64,000 nucleotides of DNA from Streptomyces sp. NBC_00425 (GTDB lineage Bacteria > Actinomycetota > Actinomycetes > Streptomycetales > Streptomycetaceae), in the NCBI RefSeq assembly GCF_036030735.1, contig NZ_CP107928.1, positions 3,844,001 to 3,908,000 on the forward strand. The letters run 5' to 3'. Below the pieces are notes generated by a model. It was given only the letters and a program-made list of their open reading frames with translations. It was not told the origin of the DNA and did no database searches. Positions 18,498 through 27,181 of the stretch are shown one piece after another. A program made the position numbers and the translations under genes. Each line of letters begins with the position of its first letter. Position 1 is the stretch's first letter.

Positions 18498-19382
18498 TCA
18501 TTTCGCCGTCGGGTTGCGCAGGCGGAAGAACTCCTTCCAGCCGGGGCCGTTGCGTTCCGGCGTGAGGGCCTCGTGGATGCCGCTGGCGCCGGGCCTGCGG
18601 CGGGGCAGGGCGGCCGCCTCCGGGGCCGGCGGCGGCTGGGGCGGCGCCGGCTCGCGGGGGCGCACCCCGTGTCCGTCGGGCGGCAGCCGGACGGGGATCG
18701 GGTGGGGGGAATCCACGCACTCCAGGAGCCCCTCGCCCAGCATCCGGGCCACCTCGACGGTGACGGTGTACACCCCGCGGCCGGTGCGGAAGGCGAGGTC
18801 GCGGGCCGTGCGCCGGCCGTCCGCGTGGGCGAGCAGCTCGCGCTGCAGGACGCCGAGGCGGGCCGCCGCCAGGGAGAGCGGCGCGGGCACGGGACGCTCC
18901 CGGTCCGGGCGCACGGGGCACGGCATCGCGAGCAGCGCGGCCAGTTTGCGCGAGGCGACCTGGAGCAGCCGGGTGGGTGGTTCGCCGACGGCGACCGAGG
19001 CCGGTGTGAGACCCGTCGCCGGACCGCGTTCGCAGCCGTCGACGCTGCCCGCGACGACCGCGAACGCCGCGTCCTGGAGGGCCATCGCGCATACGACCCG
19101 GAGCTGGGCCGCGCCCGTGTAGCCGTGGGCGACCAGCCCGGCGGCCGGCCAGCGCGCGCCGCCCGACTCGCGCACCAGCGCGGTCCACTCCTCGCCGCCG
19201 ATCCGGCCGGAGCGCAGCAGCAGCGCCTCGGGGGCGGGCGCGCCCGGCGACTCGACGGCGACGACCAGGCCGCCGTCCAGATGGAAGACGCCGCCGGGCG
19301 AGCCGGTCACGCACAGTTCTCCGGTGAAGCCGTCCCGGCCGCACGCGGCGAGGTCGCGTGCCAGCAGCTCGTAACCCGACAT
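18498..19382 (-). CDS. DUF4388/PATAN-like protein, first gene of the roadblock mini-operon
   Basis: This 294-aa protein is taken from ATG 19382 (MSGYELLARDL); an upstream ATG at 19418 is also in frame and neither has a clear ribosome-binding site. The opening GFTGELCVTGSPGGVFHLDGGLVVAVESPGAPAPEALLLRSGRIGGEEW resembles the DUF4388 fold found next to response-regulator and roadblock genes. A winged-helix-like segment follows (about residues 195-240: LLAHADGRRTARDLAFRTGRGVYTVTVEVARMLGEGLLE), then a Pro-rich linker. Function is unknown; the order suggests it signals through the two roadblock proteins. Confidence 0.65.
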   Translation of the reverse strand: MSGYELLARDLAACGRDGFTGELCVTGSPGGVFHLDGGLVVAVESPGAPAPEALLLRSGRIGGEEWTALVRESGGARWPAAGLVAHGYTGAAQLRVVCAMALQDAAFAVVAGSVDGCERGPATGLTPASVAVGEPPTRLLQVASRKLAALLAMPCPVRPDRERPVPAPLSLAAARLGVLQRELLAHADGRRTARDLAFRTGRGVYTVTVEVARMLGEGLLECVDSPHPIPVRLPPDGHGVRPREPAPPQPPPAPEAAALPRRRPGASGIHEALTPERNGPGWKEFFRLRNPTAK

Positions 19383-19570
19383 CAGCCCGACATCACTCCC
19401 CGGCGGCCTCTCGCACATACGCCTGACGCGTAGCGCTGAGGAGGGAAGGTGTATCAGTCAGGGCGCATATTCCAGCGCGGGATTCCCGACCTGCCCCCAG
19501 CTGACGGAAGTTGTTCTCTGGATGGACCCAAATCTCTTTGTTCGGGGCTCATTTGACCGCTTGACCGACC

Positions 19571-20635
19571 TCAGTCGTCGCCGCCGAGCACCCGGACCGG
19601 CAGGGGTCGCAGCGCCCTGCGCAGCGCGCCCGCCAGCTCTTCGTACTCCGCCCCGCGCGCCGCGCCGGTGCGCATCGCGAGGGCGATCCGGCGGGCGGGC
19701 GCGGGGGCGGCGAAGGAGCCGGTGAGCAGGCGCGTGCTGCGGCTGGTCTCGACGGTGACGGCGGTGCGCGGCAGCAACGTGCAGCCCAGTCCGCCGGCGA
19801 CCAGCTGGACGAGGGTCGACAGGCCGGCGGCCGTGGTGGTCACCGGCGCGTCGCCGCGGCCCGCCTCCCGGCAGATGTCGAGGGCCTGGTCGCGCAGGCA
19901 GTGCCCCTCGTCCAGGAGCAGCAGGTTGAGCTCCCTGAGCGCCTCGCGCGGGATGCCCTGCTGTCCGCCGAGCTCATGGCCGAGCGGCGTCACGAGTACG
20001 AAGTCCTCGTCGAACAGGGGCAGTTCCCGCACCCCGGGGACGCCGAGGGGCACGGCCAGCAGCAGGAGTTCCAGACGGCCGGTGTGCAGGCCGTCGAGGA
20101 GGCCGGCGGTCTGCTCCTCGTGGACCTGGAGGTCGAGGTGCGGATAGCGCTCGTGGACCAGGTGCAGCACGGTCGGCAACAGGTAGGGCGCGACGGTCGG
20201 GATGACGCCGAGGCGCAGCGTCCCGGTGAAGGGGGCCCGCACCGCCTCGGCCTCGTCCATCAGCGCCTCGATCTCGCCCAGCACCGCCCTGGCCCGGACG
20301 ACGAGCCGTTCGCCGGCCGGCGAGAGCAGGACCTTGCGCGTCGTACGCTCGAGGAGGGTGACCCCGAGCGACTCCTCCAGGGCCGAGACGGCGCCGGACA
20401 GGGCGGGCTGGCTCATGCCGATCGCGGCGGCCGCGTCCCGGAAGTGCAGGTGCTCCGCGACGGCCACGAAGGCCCGCAGCTGGGCCGGGCTGGGCGGCCG
20501 ACGCGTGGCGTGCACGGCCCTGCCGGCCGCCGCTCGACCGGCCGCCGCTCGACCGGCGGCCGCCCCGGCGCCCACCGCTCGGCCGCCCCTCGCCCTGCCG
20601 CCCACACCCCTGGCATCCACATTACCCTCAGTCAC
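19571..20635 (-). CDS. oxyR: LysR-type peroxide regulator OxyR
   Basis: This is a LysR-family regulator. The helix-turn-helix is at about residues 52-110 (AQLRAFVAVAEHLHFRDAAAAIGMSQPALSGAVSALEESLG) and the effector domain follows. The redox pair expected of OxyR is present, C246 and C255 (EGHCLRDQALDIC), nine residues apart as in E. coli C199/C208. The N-terminus carries an odd Arg/Gly/Ala repeat (GRAAAGRAAAGRA). The start is GTG 20635 or GTG 20620, the latter with GAGGG close upstream. It is divergent from ahpC-ahpD, its known target pair in S. coelicolor. Confidence 0.93.
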   Translation of the reverse strand: MTEGNVDARGVGGRARGGRAVGAGAAAGRAAAGRAAAGRAVHATRRPPSPAQLRAFVAVAEHLHFRDAAAAIGMSQPALSGAVSALEESLGVTLLERTTRKVLLSPAGERLVVRARAVLGEIEALMDEAEAVRAPFTGTLRLGVIPTVAPYLLPTVLHLVHERYPHLDLQVHEEQTAGLLDGLHTGRLELLLLAVPLGVPGVRELPLFDEDFVLVTPLGHELGGQQGIPREALRELNLLLLDEGHCLRDQALDICREAGRGDAPVTTTAAGLSTLVQLVAGGLGCTLLPRTAVTVETSRSTRLLTGSFAAPAPARRIALAMRTGAARGAEYEELAGALRRALRPLPVRVLGGDD

Positions 20636-20636
20636 T

Positions 20637-20664
20637 GATAGATATCTTCGATCAACCCTATCGA
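20637..20664. promoter_or_regulatory. Candidate OxyR operator in the oxyR-ahpC intergenic region
   Basis: The segment has GATAG at the left and CTATC at the right (ATAG 20638-20641, CTAT 20658-20661) in a dyad with an internal GATATC. OxyR contacts ATAG/CTAT-type dyads in E. coli. It overlaps the oxyR start region and lies about 105 bp before ahpC. Confidence 0.45.
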
Positions 20665-20727
20665 GTGTAGCCATTTCCTGAATCAATGCACCCTGTGCCA
20701 CGATCGAGGCCGTCCAACCCACGGGGA

Positions 20728-20746
20728 GTGTCCGCGATCCGGACAC
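20728..20746 (+). other. Small hairpin in the ahpC 5' leader
   Basis: Arms GTGTCCG and CGGACAC around CGATC precede the ahpC ribosome-binding site (AAGGAGAG) by about 12 bases. It may stabilise the leader; no known riboswitch is matched. Confidence 0.35.
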
Positions 20747-20768
20747 CCCTTCGCTGCAAGGAGAGCGT

Positions 20769-21323
20769 GTGCTCACTGTCGGTGACAAGTTCCCCGAGTT
20801 CGAACTGACCGCCTGCGTCTCGCTGGAGAAGGGCGCGGAGTTCGAGCAGATCCACCACAAGTCCTACGAGGGCAAGTGGCTCGTGGTCTTCGCGTGGCCC
20901 AAGGACTTCACCTTCGTCTGCCCGACCGAGATCGCCGCGTTCGGCAAGCTGAACGACGAGTTCGCCGACCGTGACGCGCAGATCCTGGGCTTCTCCGGCG
21001 ACTCCGAGTTCGTCCACCACGCCTGGCGCAAGGACCACCCGGACCTGACCGACCTGCCGTTCCCGATGATGGCCGACTCGCGGCACGAGCTGATGCGCGA
21101 CCTCGGCATCGAGGGCGAGGACGGCTTCGCCCAGCGCGCCGTGTTCGTCGTCGACCCGAACCGCGAGATCCAGTTCACGATGGTCACCGCGGGCTCCGTG
21201 GGCCGCAACCCCAAGGAGGTCCTGCGGGTCCTGGACGCCCTGCAGACCGACGAGCTGTGCCCCTGCAACTGGACCAAGGGCGAGAACACCCTCGACCCGG
21301 TCAAGCTGCTGGCCGGGGAGTGA
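20769..21323 (+). CDS. ahpC: Alkyl hydroperoxide reductase AhpC (2-Cys peroxiredoxin)
   Basis: This 184-aa peroxiredoxin reduces peroxides in the cytoplasm. The peroxidatic Cys51 is in DFTFVCPTEI, and the C-terminal resolving cysteines C164/C166 are in ELCPCNW. The GTG start at 20769 follows a clear AAGGAG site. The ahpD gene begins six bases after the stop, so AhpD, rather than AhpF, is the likely electron donor, as known in mycobacteria and S. coelicolor. Expression should be induced by oxidised OxyR from the divergent promoter region. Confidence 0.97.
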   Translation: MLTVGDKFPEFELTACVSLEKGAEFEQIHHKSYEGKWLVVFAWPKDFTFVCPTEIAAFGKLNDEFADRDAQILGFSGDSEFVHHAWRKDHPDLTDLPFPMMADSRHELMRDLGIEGEDGFAQRAVFVVDPNREIQFTMVTAGSVGRNPKEVLRVLDALQTDELCPCNWTKGENTLDPVKLLAGE

Positions 21324-21329
21324 GCTGAG

Positions 21330-21866
21330 ATGTCCCTCGACGCCCTGAAGTCCGCGATACCGGACTACGCCAAGGACCTGAAGCTCAACCTGGGCTCGGT
21401 CATCGGCAACTCCGACCTCCCCGCACAGCAGTTGTGGGGCACGGTCCTGGCGACCGCGATCGCCTCCCGCTCCCCGATCGTGCTGCGCGAGCTCGCCCCG
21501 GAGGCGAAGGCGAACCTGTCGCCGCAGGCCTACACCGCGGCACGCTCGGCCGCGGCCGTCATGGCGATGAACAACGTGTTCTACCGCACCCGCCACCTGC
21601 TGTCGGACCACGAGTACGGCAACCTGCGGGCCGGCCTGCGGATGAACGTCATCGGCAACCCCGGCGTCGACAAGGTCGACTTCGAGCTGTGGTCGTTCGC
21701 CGTCTCCGCGATCAACGGCTGCGGGATGTGCCTCGACTCCCACGAACAGGTGCTGCGCAAGGCGGGCGTCGAGCGGGAGGTCGTCCAGGAGGCCTTCAAG
21801 ATCGCCTCGGTGATCCAGGCGGTCGGCGTGACGCTGGACGCGGAAGCGGTCCTCGCGGACGTCTGA
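21330..21866 (+). CDS. ahpD: Alkyl hydroperoxidase AhpD
   Basis: This 178-aa helical protein of the carboxymuconolactone decarboxylase-like family has its redox centre at C131-G-M-C134, followed by His138. Glu119 matches the proton-relay glutamate of M. tuberculosis AhpD. It recycles AhpC with electrons from lipoamide-bearing proteins. It is co-transcribed with ahpC (gap of six bases) and ends at a long hairpin. Confidence 0.97.
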   Translation: MSLDALKSAIPDYAKDLKLNLGSVIGNSDLPAQQLWGTVLATAIASRSPIVLRELAPEAKANLSPQAYTAARSAAAVMAMNNVFYRTRHLLSDHEYGNLRAGLRMNVIGNPGVDKVDFELWSFAVSAINGCGMCLDSHEQVLRKAGVEREVVQEAFKIASVIQAVGVTLDAEAVLADV

Positions 21867-21905
21867 TCCGCACGCCCCCGCTCCCCCGCTCCGCCTCACC
21901 GCGAC

Positions 21906-21942
21906 GCGGCAGGGCCCGTCGGTCTCCGACGGGCCCTGCCGC
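21906..21942. terminator. Hairpin terminator after ahpD
   Basis: 17-bp arms GCGGCAGGGCCCGTCGG and its complement surround TCT, between convergent ahpD (ends 21866) and the AI-2E-type permease gene (ends 21969). Confidence 0.85.
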
Positions 21943-21968
21943 GTTCGGCAGTCCACCTGGTGCGGCGC

Positions 21969-23327
21969 CTACCCGGGCGGTGTGTCCTGGCCCTCGTCGG
22001 CCGGAGGTTCCGGTTCCCGGCTCTGCCGCGCGGCCGTCACGGGCGCCACCCCCGAGGCCGTCGCCCCTCTCGGCCGCGGAGCGTGCCGCAGGGCCTGCTC
22101 CCTGGAGTAGGCGTGCAGATAGCCCACCACCGTGTTGGTGACCGCCACCAGGGGCACGGCCACGATCGCGCCGCCGATGCCCGCGACCATGCCGCCGGCC
22201 GCGACCGACAGGACCACCGCCAGCGGGTGGACGCGCACCGCCCGCCCGAGGATGAACGGCTGGAGGATGTGTCCCTCGATCTGCTGGACCGCGAGCACGA
22301 CGGCCAGGGTCATCACCGCCGTGAACACGCCCTGGGTGACCAGCGCGACCACGACCGCCAGCGCGCCGGACGCGACCGCGCCGACGAGCGGGATGAACGA
22401 GAACAGGAAGATGAAGACGGCGAGCGGGACGGCCATCGGCACGTCGAGGAAGTAGATGCCGAGGCCGATGAAGATGGCGTCGATCAACGCGACGATCACC
22501 GTGCCGCGCACATACGCCGTGAGCGTCGCCCAGGCCCGCGGTCCGGCGCCCGCGACGCCCGGCCGGGCCGCCGCCGGAACCAGTTTGAGGGTCCACTCCC
22601 AGATGCGCTTGCCGTCGTAGAGCAGGAAGAGCGTCGAGAAGAACGCCAGCAGGATGCCGGTCAGCGCCTCGACCACGACGGTGACGCCCTCCAGGCCCGC
22701 CGAGGTGATCGAGTCCGTGTTGTCGCCGATCGCGTCCCGCAGGTTCTTCGCGATGCCGTTGATCTGCTTGTCGGTGACGTGGAAGGGGCTGTTGAGCAGC
22801 CAGCGGCGCAGATCGTCGATGCCGTCCTGGACCTGGTCGGAGAGGTTGTCGATGTTCGCCATGACCTGCCAGGTCACGAACCAGCCCATCAGGCCGATGA
22901 CGACGAACCCGAGGATCGCCGTCAGTGCGGTGGCGGCGCCCCCGGGGACCCCTGCCCGCTTCAACCGGGCCACGGTGGGCTGCAGCAGCGCCGTGAGGAG
23001 CAGGGAGACCACGAAGGCCATCACGACCAGCTGGATCGCGGTGATGACCTTCATCAGCACCCAGACGGTCCCCGCGAGCACCAGCAGCCGCCAGCCGGCC
23101 TCGGCGGCCACCCGGACCCCCCACGGGACGGCCTGCGCGGGATCAGGACGCGGGGCGGGCTCGAGCGGCTCCGGGTACTCCTCGGGGGACGACGTCGCGT
23201 CGGGCGGTGTCGTCTCCGGCTCGGCCGCGCCCTCCCGCTCGACCTCGGCGCGCCGCTCGTCGAGCCGCTCGCTCATCTCGCTGAGACCGGCGCCGAGCCG
23301 GCCGAGCCACCGTGGCACTCTCGACAT
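21969..23327 (-). CDS. AI-2E family (UPF0118) membrane transporter
   Basis: This 452-aa protein starts at ATG 23327 with GAGGA six bases upstream. An acidic Pro-rich cytoplasmic N-terminus of about 75 residues precedes seven to eight transmembrane helices, in the pattern of the AI-2E/TqsA/UPF0118 permease family: a helix pair near 85-115, a helix near 145-165, an amphipathic stretch of about 80 residues, then a cluster of helices from about 215 to 420 with FSFIPLVGAVASG. Some members exchange Na+/Li+ for H+ or export small molecules; the substrate here is unknown. A Pro-rich tail ends the protein. Confidence 0.9.
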   Translation of the reverse strand: MSRVPRWLGRLGAGLSEMSERLDERRAEVEREGAAEPETTPPDATSSPEEYPEPLEPAPRPDPAQAVPWGVRVAAEAGWRLLVLAGTVWVLMKVITAIQLVVMAFVVSLLLTALLQPTVARLKRAGVPGGAATALTAILGFVVIGLMGWFVTWQVMANIDNLSDQVQDGIDDLRRWLLNSPFHVTDKQINGIAKNLRDAIGDNTDSITSAGLEGVTVVVEALTGILLAFFSTLFLLYDGKRIWEWTLKLVPAAARPGVAGAGPRAWATLTAYVRGTVIVALIDAIFIGLGIYFLDVPMAVPLAVFIFLFSFIPLVGAVASGALAVVVALVTQGVFTAVMTLAVVLAVQQIEGHILQPFILGRAVRVHPLAVVLSVAAGGMVAGIGGAIVAVPLVAVTNTVVGYLHAYSREQALRHAPRPRGATASGVAPVTAARQSREPEPPADEGQDTPPG

Positions 23328-23528
23328 GATCCGTCCTCTTCCCCCGTCTCTCCCCACCACTCCCCCTGGAGTCGTCGGTCCCGGTCGTACGACCGTACAG
23401 GGCGACAGCCCCTCCCCCGGTGCACGGGGAGGGGCTGTGGGGGACGGGAGCGGCCGGAGCGTCACGCCGGACCGGGCGGGCCGTCAGCACGGAGGGGACG
23501 GGCCGTCGGCGCGGAGCGGAACAGTCCG

Positions 23529-24257
23529 TCAGTACGAGCCGTTGGCCTGCCAGAAGGCCCAGGCGTCGCAGGGGCTGCCGTACCGCTCGTTCATGTAGTT
23601 CAGGCCCCACTTGATCTGAGTGGCCGGATTGGTCCGCCAGTCGGAGCCGGCGGACGACATCTTCGACCCGGGGTAGGCCTGGACGAGGCCGTACGCGCCC
23701 GAAGAGGGGTTGACGGCCCGGTAGTTCCACGTGGACTCGTGGTTCACGATGTTGCTGAAGCACTGGAACTGGCCGCTCGGCACCATCTGCTGGGCGATGG
23801 CCTTGACCTCGCCGACCGTGTACGAGGCCTGCTGCGGGAAGTCGCCGGCGTCACCGGTGGGACCGGCCGACGCGCTCTGGGTCCGTGCGGCCGCACGGTC
23901 CTTGGCCTCCTGCGCGGCCTTCGCCCGGGCCTCGGCCTTCTCTTCGGCTTTCTCGGCGGCCTTCTGCTTGGCCACCGCGTCCTTGGCGGCCTGCTTGCGG
24001 GCCGTCTCCTCCGCCGCCTTGCGTGCGGTGGTGTCCGCCGCAATGGCCTGGACGGTCGCCTGGTGCGTCATCGAGTCGGTCTGCACCTGGGCGAGCTGTC
24101 CGGCCGGTAAATCGGCGAGCAGCGTGGAGTCGCCCACCGCCTGGGCGTCGTCGGCGGGCTGCGCGGCGCTGCCCTGGGCGACCCCCACGACGGCTCCGAC
24201 GGTGGTGACGGCGGTCGCCGATGCCACGGCGAAGCCCCTGACCGATATCCGGTTCAC
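23529..24257 (-). CDS. Secreted SLT-type lytic transglycosylase, paralogue 1
   Basis: This 242-aa exported protein starts at GTG 24257 behind GAAGGA. The signal peptide is residues 1-33 or so (ending GSAAQPA). A Lys/Ala/Glu coiled-coil stretch (about 75-125) leads to a C-terminal SLT-type transglycosylase domain (about 150-242), with catalytic Glu in IVNHESTWNYRAVNPSSGAYGLVQA and a final NPATQIKWGLNYMNERYGSPCDAWAFWQ. It cleaves peptidoglycan in the wall. Two Cys (FQCFSN and SPCDAW) could form a disulfide. It is a close paralogue of the gene just upstream. Confidence 0.9.
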   Translation of the reverse strand: MNRISVRGFAVASATAVTTVGAVVGVAQGSAAQPADDAQAVGDSTLLADLPAGQLAQVQTDSMTHQATVQAIAADTTARKAAEETARKQAAKDAVAKQKAAEKAEEKAEARAKAAQEAKDRAAARTQSASAGPTGDAGDFPQQASYTVGEVKAIAQQMVPSGQFQCFSNIVNHESTWNYRAVNPSSGAYGLVQAYPGSKMSSAGSDWRTNPATQIKWGLNYMNERYGSPCDAWAFWQANGSY

Positions 24258-24396
24258 ACGAATTCCTTCTGCAGTGTCATCGGGTGAAGGGACGACGAAC
24301 GGCCGAGGGCCGCGCGGGCCCTCGGCTCAGTCGTTCGGTACCGGTCGCCGGCCCAGGTCGTCACCGCGCAGCGGCGTCGGCTGCCCATCGGGCTGC

Positions 24397-25071
24397 CTAG
24401 TACCAGTGGTTGGCCTGCCAGAACGACCACGCCTCACAGGGACTGCCGTACCGGCTGTCCATGTAGTTCAGGCCCCACTTGATCTGGGTGGCCGGGTTGC
24501 TCTGCCAGTCGGCGCCGGCGGACGCGTATTTGCCGGCGGGCAGCGCCTGGAAGAGGCCGTAGGCGCCGGAGGAGGCGTTGACCGCGTGGTAGTTCCAGCT
24601 GGACTCGTGGTCCACGATGTTGCTGAAGCACTGGAACTGGCCGCTCGGCACCATCTGCGCCGCCATCGCCTGGATCTGCCCGATGCTGTACGAGCCCTGG
24701 ATCGGGAAGTCGCCGGCGCTGCGGCTGGCCTTGGCCTTGGCCTCCGCGCGGTCCTTGGCGGCCTTCTCGGCGGCCTTCTTCTTCGCGACAGCCGTCTCGG
24801 CCGCGGCCTTGCGCGCGGCTTCCTCGGCATCCTTCTTCGCGCCCTCGTCAGCGGCGATGGCCTGGTAGCTGGCCTGCTGCGTGAGGGACGCCGTCTGCAC
24901 CTGGGCCTGCTGGCCTACAGGGATGTCGGCGAGGAGCGTCGCGTCGCTTGCCGTCGCATCTGCGTCGTTGGCCTGCGCGACGCTGCCCGAGGCAACGCCG
25001 ACGACGCTTCCGACAGCGGTGACCGCCGTGGCCGAGGCCACTGCGAGTCCCCGGACCGAGATCCGGCTCAC
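24397..25071 (-). CDS. Secreted SLT-type lytic transglycosylase, paralogue 2
   Basis: This 224-aa exported protein starts at GTG 25071, with GGAAGGA seven bases upstream. Signal peptide, coiled-coil region (about 75-115) and SLT domain mirror the neighbour; the opening RISVRG and the stretch MVPSGQFQCFSNIV are identical, and catalytic Glu is in IVDHESSWNYHAV. The pair arose by tandem duplication, with divergence concentrated in the helical linker. The gap of 139 bp before the next gene allows either a joint transcript or a separate promoter. Confidence 0.9.
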   Translation of the reverse strand: MSRISVRGLAVASATAVTAVGSVVGVASGSVAQANDADATASDATLLADIPVGQQAQVQTASLTQQASYQAIAADEGAKKDAEEAARKAAAETAVAKKKAAEKAAKDRAEAKAKASRSAGDFPIQGSYSIGQIQAMAAQMVPSGQFQCFSNIVDHESSWNYHAVNASSGAYGLFQALPAGKYASAGADWQSNPATQIKWGLNYMDSRYGSPCEAWSFWQANHWY

Positions 25072-25492
25072 ACGGTTTTCCTTCCAGCGTCGCCCGCTTC
25101 GGTGACCCTGGCGGACGCAATCGTGCCCTTGTCGCTGGTCTCCGAACTGCGGGGTCACAGGAGACACGGGCCCGGTGGGCAACTCCCGGTGCGGGAGCGC
25201 CGCGTGGTGCACGGGCGGCATACGACGGTCGATATGGAGTTGACGGTGATGCTCAAGCGGTGCCGTACTGCTGGGGGCACAGGTGTGTCGCATGCGGGGC
25301 CTGACAGGACTGAGACTTTGCCGTAACCGGACTGCGTGAGGCAATTCCGAGTTACGTGTGAAAGCTCACACCCTCCGGGACCCTGGGGATTTCTCGAAAC
25401 CCCCACATACGCCGGCGCCGCCCGGCTAGGCTCACTGCCTTTGCCGGACGGCGCCAACCGTCGCATTACCCCGATTACTTGGGGCAGCTACT
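25072..25492. other. 421-bp leader/intergenic region upstream of the transglycosylase pair
   Basis: No convincing ORF is present. On the minus strand it would form a long 5' leader for the transglycosylase gene. I looked for the ydaO/c-di-AMP riboswitch that controls other Streptomyces wall hydrolases and did not find its conserved GGGGGACCCA-type core. Confidence 0.5.
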
Positions 25493-26818
25493 TCAGATCT
25501 GCCCATCCTCCAGCATTTCGGTCACTAGTGCCGCGATCTGGGACCTCTCGGACCGGTTCAGCGTCACGTGGGCGAAGAGCGGATGCCCCTTCAGTTTCTC
25601 GACGACGGCGACCACGCCGTCATAACGGCCGACCCGCAGATTGTCCCTTTGCGCCACATCGTGGGTCAGAACCACCCGGGAATTCGCGCCGATCCGGGAC
25701 AGAACGGTGAGCAGCACATTCCGTTCGAGCGACTGCGCCTCGTCGACGATCACGAAGGCGTCGTGGAGGGAGCGTCCCCGGATGTGGGTCAGGGGCAGGA
25801 CCTCCAGCATCCCGCGTGCGGTGACCTCCTCGATGACCTCGCGGCTGGTGACCGCGGACAGCGTGTCGAAGACCGCCTGCGCCCAGGGACCCATCTTGTC
25901 GGCCTCGGACCCGGGCAGATAGCCCAGCTCCTGCCCGCCCACCGCGTACAGCGGCCGGAAGACCATCACCTTCTGGTGCTGACGGCGCTCCAGGACCGCC
26001 TCGAGACCCGCGCAGAGCGCGAGCGCGGACTTGCCGGTGCCGGCCCGGCCGCCCATGGACAGGATCCCGACGTCCGGGTCGAGCAGCAGATCGAGGGCGA
26101 TGCGCTGCTCGGCGCTGCGGCCCTTGATGCCGAAGGCCTCGCGGTCGCCGCGCACGAGGCGGACGTCTCCGTCGGCGGTGACCCGGCCCAGGGCCTTGCC
26201 GCGCTCCGACTGGATGGTCAGACCGGTGTGCACGGGCAGGCCCGCGGCCTCGGGCACGTGGATGTGCCCGACGTCGAAGAGGATGTCCACCTGCTCGCCG
26301 GACAGGGTCAGTTCGGACATTCCGGTCCAGCCGGAGGAACCCGTGATGGCGAGTTCGGCGCGGTACTCCTCGGCGAGGAGACCGACCGAGGACGCCTTGA
26401 TCCTGAGCGGCAGGTCCTTCGACACGACGGTGACGTCGAATCCCTCGGCCTGCAGATTGCGGGCGACCGCGAGGATGCGGGAGTCGTTGTCCCCCAGGCG
26501 GTAGCCGGTCGGCAGCACACTGGGGTCCGAGTGGTTGAGCTCGACACGGACGGTGCCGCCGAGTTCCCCGATCGGGATGGGGGCGTCGAGGCGACCGAAC
26601 TTCACCCGGTAGTCGTCCAGCAGGCGGAGCGCCTGCCGGGCGAAGTAGCCGAGCTCCGGATGGTGCCGCTTGGCCTCCAGCTCCGTGACCACGACGATGG
26701 GAAGCACGACCTCGTGCTCGTCGAATCGGGTCAGGGCGTTCGGGTCGGCCAGCAGGACGCTGGTGTCGAGAACATAGGTGCGCCGGTCTGGCATACGGCG
26801 CTTTGTGCTGGTCACCAC
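25493..26818 (-). CDS. PIN-PhoH family ATPase/ribonuclease
   Basis: This 441-aa cytoplasmic protein joins an N-terminal PIN nuclease domain (about residues 14-150; acidic residues in [22 protein letters not shown] and GDNDSRILA) to a PhoH-like ATPase domain (about 225-440), with Walker [13 protein letters not shown] and Walker [12 protein letters not shown]. The family combines RNA cleavage with ATP-dependent unwinding. GTG 26818 is the likely start, with AGGGGG upstream; an in-frame ATG at 26794 is an alternative. It is a single gene. Confidence 0.94.
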   Translation of the reverse strand: MVTSTKRRMPDRRTYVLDTSVLLADPNALTRFDEHEVVLPIVVVTELEAKRHHPELGYFARQALRLLDDYRVKFGRLDAPIPIGELGGTVRVELNHSDPSVLPTGYRLGDNDSRILAVARNLQAEGFDVTVVSKDLPLRIKASSVGLLAEEYRAELAITGSSGWTGMSELTLSGEQVDILFDVGHIHVPEAAGLPVHTGLTIQSERGKALGRVTADGDVRLVRGDREAFGIKGRSAEQRIALDLLLDPDVGILSMGGRAGTGKSALALCAGLEAVLERRQHQKVMVFRPLYAVGGQELGYLPGSEADKMGPWAQAVFDTLSAVTSREVIEEVTARGMLEVLPLTHIRGRSLHDAFVIVDEAQSLERNVLLTVLSRIGANSRVVLTHDVAQRDNLRVGRYDGVVAVVEKLKGHPLFAHVTLNRSERSQIAALVTEMLEDGQI

Positions 26819-27181
26819 GGAAGGACGTACCCCCTCGGATGAGGTCGGGGAGCGACGGAGTGGAAGCAGGGCCGGGAGGGCGGGAAGAACCAGGCCGGTC
26901 GTCGGCCGCCGCTGTGCACGGGCCGAGTACCGGCCCCCCGCTGCTTCTTCCGTGCCGTGACCGCACGGTCGGGCTGGTGCAAAGGGCCTCCCGGGCGGAC
27001 GGCCCCGTGCCGTCCGCTGAGATCCGACACCCGTGGTTCGGGCGTCGACCTGCTTGGCTTATGCCCTCGAAAACGCGCCGTCATGCCACGGCATATGACG
27101 GCGCGCCGGTGAACTCCGCGTTACTTCCGCCCCGGAAAGGGGTAGACGGGGCGCCCCGGAAGGGCGCACGTGTGCGGCGGT
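26819..27181. other. 363-bp intergenic region with the uppS terminator
   Basis: No gene is supported. It holds the promoter region of the PhoH-type gene and, at 27074-27105, the hairpin that ends uppS. A small GC hairpin (GCGCCC-cggaa-GGGCGC) lies just after the uppS stop. Confidence 0.6.
27074..27105 (-). terminator. Hairpin terminator after uppS
   Basis: Perfect 11-bp arms CGCGCCGTCAT and ATGACGGCGCG surround a 10-base loop, 77 bases past the uppS stop on the minus strand. Confidence 0.7.

Noticed and set aside
21960..24110. 716-aa plus-strand ORF across the AI-2E-type permease and a transglycosylase
   Set aside because: Spans two real minus-strand genes and their terminator and promoter; low-complexity Arg/Asp/His-rich translation.
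25072..25492. ydaO (c-di-AMP) riboswitch before the transglycosylases
   Set aside because: The expected conserved core was not found on the minus strand, only general GC-rich hairpins.
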